A stretch of DNA of 11,814 nucleotides from Gammaproteobacteria bacterium (GTDB taxonomy: Bacteria > Pseudomonadota > Gammaproteobacteria > GCA-001735895): NCBI GenBank assembly GCA_003645435.1, contig QNFD01000043.1:1-11814 (forward strand), read 5' to 3'. This document shows positions 6,818-11,814 of the stretch, in pieces; within the stretch, counting starts at the first letter, position 1; the number at the start of each line of letters is the position of its first letter. The translations under genes and the position numbers were made by a program. Below the pieces are notes generated by a model. It was not told where the DNA came from, ran no database searches, and saw only the letters and a list, made by a program, of their open reading frames with translations.

Positions 6818-6833
6818 CAGACTAATTCGTCTG
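6818..6833. promoter_or_regulatory. TetR operator copy 2, before the membrane-protein gene
   Basis: CAGAC-taattc-GTCTG is a palindrome with a six-base centre. With one more pair on each side (6817-6834) the arms are CCAGAC/GTCTGG. It matches the palindrome at 7464-7479 at 13 of 16 positions, with consensus CAGACTAnnnCGTCTG. It lies 24-39 bases before the ATG of the membrane-protein gene, where a bound repressor would block its promoter or transcription from tetR. Confidence 0.75.
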
Positions 6834-6850
6834 GTATTAGTTAAAAAAAT

Positions 6851-7432
6851 TTACTCTAGCACCCGAAGAGCGATACCCAGGTGTTTTTCGATCTGCCGAC
6901 GGGATACACCACTGGCGGCCAGCATTAACGCAGTTCTAAATTCAGTCGCCAGGTAAGTTGCCAGACCTGCAACATCTTCGGGTGCTGCAATCTGGCCTTT
7001 TACGATCGAGCGCTCAAGGCAGCCCTGCATAACCCTGGCAATATCGCTAAAGAAGTCATTCACAAAGGCATTAATTTCGGCATCCCTGTTGCCAAGTTCG
7101 ACCCCGGTATTGCAGATCAAACATCCGCGTCGAGTATTCTCTTGCGTTAACATTCCCGGCGCTTGCCTGAAAAATGCTCGTATTTCAGGCAGCGATGCAT
7201 CGGGGTTACGGATTGGTCTTTGAATATCCCTATGCCGGTCACCGGCATATTGATTCAGTGCCTTCATAAAGAGTTCGCGCTTGGTACCGAAAGTACCGTA
7301 TATGCCGTACTTTGCCACACCCGAACGTTTGACGACCTCATCGACTGAACTGTCGTAATAACCCTTCTCCCAGAACAACTCGATGGCTGTCTGCAGGGCT
7401 TCATTCGGATCAAACTCTCTCTGTCTTGGCAT
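6851..7432 (-). CDS. TetR/AcrR-family transcriptional repressor
   Basis: A 193-residue TetR-type repressor. The N-terminal DNA-binding domain covers residues 8-55, with the helix-turn-helix SSVDEVVKRSGVAKYGIYGTFGTKRELF. The ligand-binding half contains RRGCLICNTGVELGNRD (101-117). In my recollection of E. coli NemR, the redox-sensing Cys106 lies in a similar GCL context; here the corresponding residue is Cys104, with a second cysteine at 107. A response to electrophiles or oxidants is therefore plausible but not demonstrated. Two copies of one palindrome, over its own promoter and before the next gene, point to autoregulation and to repression of the membrane protein. The ribosome binding site is poor, which suits a low-abundance repressor. 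It is separated from the upstream small gene by a 96-base gap with a pentanucleotide repeat. Confidence 0.93.
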   Translation of the reverse strand: MPRQREFDPNEALQTAIELFWEKGYYDSSVDEVVKRSGVAKYGIYGTFGTKRELFMKALNQYAGDRHRDIQRPIRNPDASLPEIRAFFRQAPGMLTQENTRRGCLICNTGVELGNRDAEINAFVNDFFSDIARVMQGCLERSIVKGQIAAPEDVAGLATYLATEFRTALMLAASGVSRRQIEKHLGIALRVLE

Positions 7433-7463
7433 AATATCAAACTGCGCAGTCTGGAATAGATAA

Positions 7464-7479
7464 CAGACTATACCGTCTG
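7464..7479. promoter_or_regulatory. TetR operator copy 1, in the tetR promoter
   Basis: CAGAC-tatacc-GTCTG is a palindrome sharing 13 of 16 positions with the copy at 6818-6833. It overlaps the candidate -10 element (TATAGT on the minus strand, 7467-7472), so binding would occlude RNA polymerase. A third half-site, AGTCTG at 7448-7453, lies ten bases away in inverted orientation and may help binding. Confidence 0.75.
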
Positions 7480-7493
7480 AATCATCAAGTCAA
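7467..7493 (-). promoter_or_regulatory. Candidate sigma-70 promoter of tetR
   Basis: On the minus strand TTGACT (7488-7493) and TATAGT (7467-7472) each match the consensus at five of six positions, but their spacing is only 15 bases, shorter than the ideal 17. The -10 is inside the palindromic operator. Transcription would begin about 25-30 bases before the ATG at 7432. Confidence 0.5.
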
Positions 7494-7500
7494 GTTAAAT

Positions 7501-7521
7501 TGAAATGAAATGAAATGAAAT
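7501..7521. repeat. Pentanucleotide tandem repeat (TGAAA)4
   Basis: Four perfect TGAAA units plus one base lie between the end of the small gene at 7529 and the tetR promoter. Related spaced units (TTAAAT, TATGAAAAC) flank the array. It starts eight bases upstream of the -35 hexamer on the minus strand, so slippage would change upstream spacing rather than the promoter core. Four units is at the low end for length instability. Confidence 0.8.
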
Positions 7522-7528
7522 ATGAAAA

Positions 7529-7762
7529 CTATAACTTCGATGCCCAGATCGCCAGCTTGTGGCGCATGGACTTGATCGACACCTGGTCTTCGGGAATGGG
7601 CTGTATCACCTGGTCGTGAACCAGTAGTCGATAAATATAGAGAATCTTGTCATCCGCTGAATCGGTTGCCTCAAACTCCACCACGCCGCGATTTTCACCA
7701 TACTTGACGCCCTCGAGAATCGCCTTCTTTATCATTTCTTTTTCGTTTTTAAGTTTCTTCAT
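7529..7762 (-). CDS. Small DUF5062-like cytoplasmic protein
   Basis: A 77-residue, charged, soluble protein of unknown function. The N-terminus is lysine-rich (MKKLKNEKEMIKKAI), followed by LEGVKYGENRGVVEFEATDSADDKI, then the most distinctive stretch YIYRLLVHDQVIQPIPEDQ, and it ends in MRHKLAIWASKL. From memory this resembles the DUF5062 family of short gammaproteobacterial proteins, which would also support the taxonomic guess; a profile search would settle it. No signal peptide, membrane helix or cysteine is seen. AGGG six bases before the ATG supports the start. It begins 27 bases after the stop of the cyclase gene on the same strand, so it is probably translated from the same message. That pairing is the only hint to its role. 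Confidence 0.78.
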   Translation of the reverse strand: MKKLKNEKEMIKKAILEGVKYGENRGVVEFEATDSADDKILYIYRLLVHDQVIQPIPEDQVSIKSMRHKLAIWASKL

Positions 7763-7789
7763 GTCCAGCCCTGGTTTTAAAATTCAAGA

Positions 7790-10369
7790 TTATTGTGACT
7801 TATGCCCAATCGAAAACTGGGAAACCTCGCCCAGCGTAACCCAGGTAAACTCATTCGGGTTAGGGTCCGGGTAAATATAACCACAATCTGGTAAATCGAG
7901 CAGTACAGATCGGAACTCTACGCAAAGCCTGTTGTTTTCGACGTGATAAGCTCCGGACATCATCATATCTGATGACCTGATCGCCACGCCATTGGCGCCG
8001 GTGAATTGTAGATAAATTTCGGTACCGTTATGTGTATGACCTTTCCATAAACCTTTGCCAGTTAAATCTCTGATTTCGGCATGATTCAACACTTGCCGGT
8101 CTCCCGGATCAAATCCATAGGCAAATTCTGGAACTCCCGCTTTCCGGGCAGAGTTGACGATCAGGTCAATATCTTCGGGTCGGCGATAATAAGACCAAAT
8201 GACTTTGGTGTATTGTTGATTTAGCCAGGGAAGCCCGGCCAGCCTGACATCAAGGTAAGGTTTTGCCGCCTCGCGATCGTCCCTGGCCCCATGAATGACA
8301 ATAGAGAGACTTCCCCATTCGCGAATGCCCTCAGACAGCTTTGTATCTGCCAGCGCCTTTTCGAACTCATGAAGGAAAAAATAAATTTCCGCGCGATTAC
8401 CAAAAAACGCTTTAGGTGGAGTGGCATGAAGGCCAATAGCGGTATTAATCGACTTCAACGCGGCTTCGTGAAAACCGCTATAGGATAAAACCAGGGCAAG
8501 GTCGGCATGTAACACGGGATTGGATGGTTCTATTTCAAGGGCCTTCTTAACTGACGCGATGCCGGTATCGTGGGCACCCGATACTGCCTGCATTAATCCC
8601 AGTATCGCCAGTGCATCGGCGTTTTCGGAATCAAGTTCGAGAGCCTTGCCCGCAGCTTCATAAACCAACTTCTTCGACGCAGCTGGTGGCATTACCTGGC
8701 TTGCATCGAGTTGCCAGTTGGTCAAGGCCTCTCGCGCAAGCCCTGTATAGGCGGCGACGAAAGAAGCATCAAGTTCGATGGCCCGCTGGTAGAACTCGAG
8801 GGTATTGTTATCCCGCTCAGAGCCACGACCAACCAGGCGACGGTGCTCGGCCCTGAGAAAATAATCGTAGGCTTCGAGATTCGTTGTCCTGCGCTTCGAG
8901 CGTGGCTTGTCGGTAGATTCGAGCTTTATTCCAGCAAGTATCTTAGCGATTATCTGATCCTGCAGACTAAATATATTCTCGACCTTGTCATCGAAGCGCC
9001 CCGCCCAGACCTGTTGATTAGTAGCGCTGTCGACCAATTGCACATTGACCCGAACATTACCATAGGATCGTCGGAAGCTGCCCTCGACGATATAACGAAC
9101 CTGTAATTGCCGAGCCATATCGAGCACCGGAAGTTGTTTATTTTTGTAGAGAAAACTCGAATGCCGAGGAGTGACCTGCAGGCCACTGATGTTAGACAAA
9201 TCGGTAATCAGGTCGTCGGTCAGGCCATCCGCATAAACCGTCTGCCCCGGATCGTTACTCATGTTGGCAAACGGTACGATTGCAAGTGACAGCGTATTCT
9301 GGTCATAGTGTAGTTTCGATGAATCGGTTGTCATTGTGGATTCGTCAAATCCACTGCCGATATAAAAACCCAAACCTACTAACACCAAAAGCAGGCAAGC
9401 GACGAATGCAAGAAGCACCTTACTTTTGTAGGCCTGCCCAGGATGGGTACGCAGTCTCGACAGGGAATCGGGTACCGGAATGGTGGCACCCGGTTTGAGA
9501 TGAACCGCATAGGTACGTACCGGACGTTCAATGTTCTTGACCGATTTTTCACCGTGATACTCAAAACCAAAACCTTGTTTTTGACCAATCGCATCAAACA
9601 CGCTACCCGAGATACAAACTCCTCCGGGTTCGGCCAGACTTTCGAGCCGAGCAGCAACATTAACTCCATCACCGTAAATTTCGACACCATCAACGATTAC
9701 CTCGCCGAGGTTGACGCCGATTCGAAACAACACTCGCTGATTATCTGCAAGATTCGAGCTGATTTCGGATATTTTTTGTTGCACATCGAGCGCACAATAT
9801 AATGCGTTAGAGGCCATTGAAAAATCGGCTAGCACAGCATCGCCAGCATAGTGAATTACTCGACCCTCAAAGCTAACTATCGCCTCCGAAATAGTTTTCA
9901 TGTTATCGCGCAGCTGGCGGTGAGTACGGTCTTCATTTTCACCGGTAAGGCGACTATACCCAGCGACATCGGCATAGAAAATAGCGGTGAGTTTTCGTTC
10001 GAAATTTTCCCCGACTGGTTCGCTGGCAAAAGAATTTTCTGCATCAGCCTCAATCAAAACAGGCGCGATCAGCCGATATCCAGCCTTCGAAATAGTTTCT
10101 ATTACGCGGTGATCCTTACCAGTATCGTCAAAAGCCTTCCGGATTTTTGCAATTGAGCTACTCAAAGCGTCGTAACCGACGACCCTGCCCTGCCAAACAT
10201 TTTCTTCGATTTCCTGCCGGGTAACGACCTCGTTTGGACGTTCGGCCAGGTAAAGCAACAAACCCATACTGCGTGGTTCGAGTTTTTTTTCCGCACCATC
10301 ACGCGTAATTCGAAAAGAATTAGTATCGATTTGCCAACCGTCTATAGATATGGATAGTTGATTATCCAT
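7790..10369 (-). CDS. Membrane-bound winged-helix / class III nucleotide cyclase / TolB-like / TPR protein
   Basis: An 859-residue protein. Residues 1-105 are an OmpR/CadC-type winged helix (LEPRSMGLLLYLAERPNEVV; IETISKAGYRLIAP). Residues 125-290 are a class III cyclase domain with metal-binding Asp134 (YADVAGYS) and Asp177 (AGDAVLADF) and transition-state residues Asn237 and Arg241 (GVNVAARLE). A basic segment precedes one membrane helix (about 318-337), so DNA-binding and cyclase parts should be cytoplasmic and the rest periplasmic. Residues 359-480 are TolB-like (SLAIVPFANMSNDPGQ), 500-680 are TPR-like, and 770-859 is a C-terminal module with two cysteines (816, 829). The usual adenine-selecting Lys and Asp are His173 and Glu230, so activity and substrate (ATP, GTP or none) are uncertain. 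AAGAG, seven bases before the ATG, supports the start. A 30-bp palindrome covers the start codon. Each domain is known in cyclase and CadC-like families; having all in one chain is less common. Confidence 0.93.
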   Translation of the reverse strand: MDNQLSISIDGWQIDTNSFRITRDGAEKKLEPRSMGLLLYLAERPNEVVTRQEIEENVWQGRVVGYDALSSSIAKIRKAFDDTGKDHRVIETISKAGYRLIAPVLIEADAENSFASEPVGENFERKLTAIFYADVAGYSRLTGENEDRTHRQLRDNMKTISEAIVSFEGRVIHYAGDAVLADFSMASNALYCALDVQQKISEISSNLADNQRVLFRIGVNLGEVIVDGVEIYGDGVNVAARLESLAEPGGVCISGSVFDAIGQKQGFGFEYHGEKSVKNIERPVRTYAVHLKPGATIPVPDSLSRLRTHPGQAYKSKVLLAFVACLLLVLVGLGFYIGSGFDESTMTTDSSKLHYDQNTLSLAIVPFANMSNDPGQTVYADGLTDDLITDLSNISGLQVTPRHSSFLYKNKQLPVLDMARQLQVRYIVEGSFRRSYGNVRVNVQLVDSATNQQVWAGRFDDKVENIFSLQDQIIAKILAGIKLESTDKPRSKRRTTNLEAYDYFLRAEHRRLVGRGSERDNNTLEFYQRAIELDASFVAAYTGLAREALTNWQLDASQVMPPAASKKLVYEAAGKALELDSENADALAILGLMQAVSGAHDTGIASVKKALEIEPSNPVLHADLALVLSYSGFHEAALKSINTAIGLHATPPKAFFGNRAEIYFFLHEFEKALADTKLSEGIREWGSLSIVIHGARDDREAAKPYLDVRLAGLPWLNQQYTKVIWSYYRRPEDIDLIVNSARKAGVPEFAYGFDPGDRQVLNHAEIRDLTGKGLWKGHTHNGTEIYLQFTGANGVAIRSSDMMMSGAYHVENNRLCVEFRSVLLDLPDCGYIYPDPNPNEFTWVTLGEVSQFSIGHKSQ

Positions 10370-10374
10370 ATCTA
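10345..10374. promoter_or_regulatory. Perfect 12-bp-arm inverted repeat over the cyclase start codon
   Basis: TAGATATGGATA (10345-10356) and TATCCATATCTA (10363-10374) are perfect inverted arms around a six-base centre (GTTGAT). The right arm contains the complement of the start ATG (10367-10369). In the leftward mRNA the start codon would be inside a 12-pair stem, while AAGAG stays just outside it. As DNA it is a symmetric site suited to a dimeric winged-helix protein. Chance occurrence of such long arms at so short a spacing in this window is low (rough expectation well below one). Confidence 0.8.
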
Positions 10375-10473
10375 AGCTCTTGATTTTTATAAATTATTTT
10401 TTCCGTCATAAAAAAACCAAATTTTCATCACTTATTTTCCCGATAAATTTGCTTTGATAGTCATAACAGATCG

Positions 10474-10502
10474 ACAGGAACAACCGAAACAATTATTCCT
10501 GT
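10474..10502. promoter_or_regulatory. Inverted repeat in the cyclase/ankyrin divergent promoter region
   Basis: ACAGGAA (10474-10480) and TTCCTGT (10496-10502) are perfect arms whose centres are 22 bases apart, about two DNA turns. This is a typical geometry for a dimer bound on one face. The element lies 36 bases before the ankyrin-gene ATG and 105 bases before the cyclase ATG. The binding protein is unknown; the winged helix of the adjacent cyclase is one candidate. Confidence 0.45.
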
Positions 10503-10537
10503 GAACGAACCTAACACATTTTAAACGAAATTAGATT

Positions 10538-10996
10538 ATGAATAGCAAATATACAAAGATGTTGATTTTGAGTCTTGGACTACTTGCTTTTACAAATGTA
10601 CAGGCGGAGTCACTGCACGAGGCCGTGACCAATCAAAACATCGACCGAATTCAAGTACTGTTACAGGAAGGCGCTGACATCAATGAGCTGGGGCGTAGTT
10701 GGTACGGCTATGGATCGCCATTGCATCTTGCAGTACGTGATGGACGCCAGAATATTGCCAGGCTCCTGATTGATAGCGGAGCTGATGTTGATGTACGAGA
10801 CCATAACGACTATACGCCACTACACAATGCAGCCTGGAATGGCAACCTCGACATGGTTAAGTTTTTAATTGATGCGGGTGCCGATATTAACGCTGTTAAT
10901 TACTCGGGAGATACAGTCCTGAGTTGTGCCCAGGATAAACATCGGCCCGAGGTCATCCAGTTCCTCGAAGATAAACTGCAACTGGGTTCTAACTAG
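10538..10996 (+). CDS. Exported ankyrin-repeat protein
   Basis: A 152-residue protein with an N-terminal signal peptide (hydrophobic core about 8-20; likely cut after VQA at 23), so it should act in the periplasm. It consists almost entirely of ankyrin repeats: about 25-57 (LHEAVTNQNIDRIQVLLQEGADIN), 59-90 (GSPLHLAVRDGRQNIARLLI, DSGADVDVRD), 92-123 (YTPLHNAAWNGNLDMVKFLI, DAGADINAVN) and a partial last unit (125-146). Such proteins act by binding another protein; no enzyme motif is visible. The ribosome binding site is weak. It diverges from the cyclase gene across a 168-base region holding inverted repeats, and is followed after 22 bases by a YHS-domain gene on the same strand, with which it is probably co-transcribed. 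The binding partner is unknown; the neighbouring exported YHS protein or the cyclase's periplasmic part are possibilities by position. Confidence 0.92.
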   Translation: MNSKYTKMLILSLGLLAFTNVQAESLHEAVTNQNIDRIQVLLQEGADINELGRSWYGYGSPLHLAVRDGRQNIARLLIDSGADVDVRDHNDYTPLHNAAWNGNLDMVKFLIDAGADINAVNYSGDTVLSCAQDKHRPEVIQFLEDKLQLGSN

Positions 10997-11018
10997 TATT
11001 TTGAGAGGAGAAATAAAG

Positions 11019-11507
11019 ATGCGTAATAATTCATGGATCCAACGAAATCGACTCAACCGGCTTTACCTGGCAGCCAGCATGTCAGGTTTAATTCTCATTC
11101 TTAGTTTTAATTCCCACGCCAGTCACGATGTAAGTTTGAATCACAATGGGGTAGTAATAGGCGGTTATGACCCGGTTGCCTATTTCACCATGGGAGAAGC
11201 CCTGCGGGGTTCAGAAGATATCAGTACCGAGTATCTGGGAGGCGCCTGGCTTTTCGTCAATGAACAGCATCGTGATTTATTTATTGCCGACCCGGGCAAG
11301 TATATTCCGCAATATGGCGGCTATTGCTCAAGCAGTTCACGCGGCGGCGGTCATGGCAGCGCCAACCCCAGGAACTGGCAGATAGTCGAAAACAAGCTTT
11401 ACCTTTTTAACTCCAAACCCTTTTCAGATGGCTGGATAGAATATCCATCAACCCTGGCCGCCGATAAAAAATGGGATAAAGCCAAGGCTGGCCTGTTACA
11501 ACAGTAG
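11019..11507 (+). CDS. Exported YHS-domain protein
   Basis: A 162-residue protein with a basic N-region and hydrophobic core ending near SHA-S (residues 1-36), thus probably periplasmic. The mature part has the YHS-family pattern: GVVIGGYDPVAYFTMGEAL (44-62), GSEDISTEYLGGAWLFVNEQHRD, LFIADPGKYIPQYGGYCS (87-104), NPRNWQIVENKLYLF and a terminal W-D. YHS domains are small putative metal- or ligand-binding modules; the exact function of the exported class is not established. I choose the ATG at 11019 because AGGAG lies eight bases before it and a signal peptide follows. The in-frame ATG at 10926 would overlap the ankyrin gene and add 31 residues that spoil the signal. A serine/glycine stretch (104-114, with His112) replaces the usual charged loop. 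It is the second gene of the ankyrin operon. Confidence 0.92.
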   Translation: MRNNSWIQRNRLNRLYLAASMSGLILILSFNSHASHDVSLNHNGVVIGGYDPVAYFTMGEALRGSEDISTEYLGGAWLFVNEQHRDLFIADPGKYIPQYGGYCSSSSRGGGHGSANPRNWQIVENKLYLFNSKPFSDGWIEYPSTLAADKKWDKAKAGLLQQ

Positions 11508-11548
11508 CATTTAACGATCTCTTGCAAGTTTTGATCCCGAGTTAAGCC

Positions 11549-11814
11549 ATGACAAGCCTCATTAAGCTGGGTTTAAGTTTAATAGCAACCTTTGCCATGC
11601 AACCTGCATTTAGTCATCACGTCGAATTACCGCAAGGCATAACGCAGGCCCAGGCCACCTGGCTGTGGGGTCATCATTCGATACCGGCTGATATCACGCT
11701 ATCAGGCACGGCTTACTGGTACGTCTACCCGCATACCGATGTCAATGCAATTACCAACCCGGTGTGGAGCGAGGTCGCGGCAAAACATATCAAGCCAGGC
11801 GCGAAAACGCCGGC
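11549..11814 (+). CDS. Exported protein of unknown function, N-terminal part (cut by window edge)
   Basis: A rightward frame starts at 11549 and runs through the right edge (88 codons visible). Residues 1-22 form a signal peptide (MTSLIKLGLSLIATFAMQP, cut probably after AFS). The mature part begins with HHVELPQGI and is rich in aromatic residues and histidine (QATWLWGHHSIP, GTAYWYVYPHTDVNAITNPVW). I do not recognise the family. The histidines at the mature N-terminus and in GHH could bind metal, which would agree with a YHS neighbour, but this is speculation. The start is 41 bases after the YHS stop with only a weak GAG as ribosome binding site. No terminator is seen between, so it is likely the third gene of the ankyrin/YHS operon. 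Confidence 0.72.
   Translation, partial: MTSLIKLGLSLIATFAMQPAFSHHVELPQGITQAQATWLWGHHSIPADITLSGTAYWYVYPHTDVNAITNPVWSEVAAKHIKPGAKTP

Noticed and set aside
8711..9106. 131-codon plus-strand frame and several other frames within 7790-10369
   Set aside because: All are antisense or out-of-frame shadows of the cyclase/TPR gene with no family likeness.
10926..11018. In-frame upstream ATG giving a longer YHS protein
   Set aside because: It would overlap the ankyrin gene and place 31 non-signal residues before a clear signal peptide; AGGAG lies eight bases before 11019.

Overview
The window looks like an ordinary chromosomal stretch from a moderate-GC proteobacterium, most likely a gammaproteobacterium. 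The evidence is the gene families (HMG-CoA lyase next to a biosynthetic-type thiolase, TetR and LysR regulators, a HIG1 protein, a DUF5062-like small gene), the Shine-Dalgarno sites and an FNR/Anr-type box. This assignment is inference from content; nothing here fixes the genus. I see no rRNA, tRNA, CRISPR array, integrase, transposase or phage gene. No stretch above 300 bases lacks a gene.

Layout. (1) Bases 1-2651 hold acyl-CoA metabolism. A truncated HMG-CoA lyase gene and an acetyl-CoA acetyltransferase gene share a leftward operon. A rightward 3-hydroxybutyryl-CoA dehydrogenase gene diverges from them. Together they handle acetoacetyl-CoA, acetoacetate and 3-hydroxybutyryl-CoA, as at the end of leucine or ketone-body breakdown. 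(2) Bases 2668-5920 hold a leftward set: a 20-codon micro-ORF, a hairpin, a three-part PNPOx/flavin reductase/ferredoxin fusion, and a DUF1348 protein. A LysR regulator diverges from it. (3) A small HIG1-type membrane protein (6027-6218) sits behind a near-consensus FNR/Anr box. (4) A leftward TetR gene lies upstream of a five-helix membrane protein gene, and the same 16-bp palindromic operator occurs in front of each. (5) A leftward 859-residue multidomain protein (DNA-binding winged helix, class III nucleotide cyclase, one membrane helix, TolB-like domain, TPRs) is followed by a 77-residue DUF5062-like gene. (6) Diverging from the cyclase is a rightward set of exported proteins: an ankyrin-repeat protein, a YHS-domain protein and an unrecognised protein cut by the window edge.

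The most interesting part is 7529-11814. The cyclase gene joins DNA binding, second-messenger synthesis and a probable periplasmic sensing region in one membrane protein. Its two usual adenine-selecting residues are changed. A perfect inverted repeat with 12-bp arms covers its own start codon, which suggests autoregulation at the DNA or RNA level. The neighbouring exported ankyrin and YHS proteins are candidates for its regulon or for its periplasmic partners, but that link is inference from position only. The TetR operator pair and the FNR-box/HIG1 arrangement are clear regulatory predictions readable directly from the sequence.
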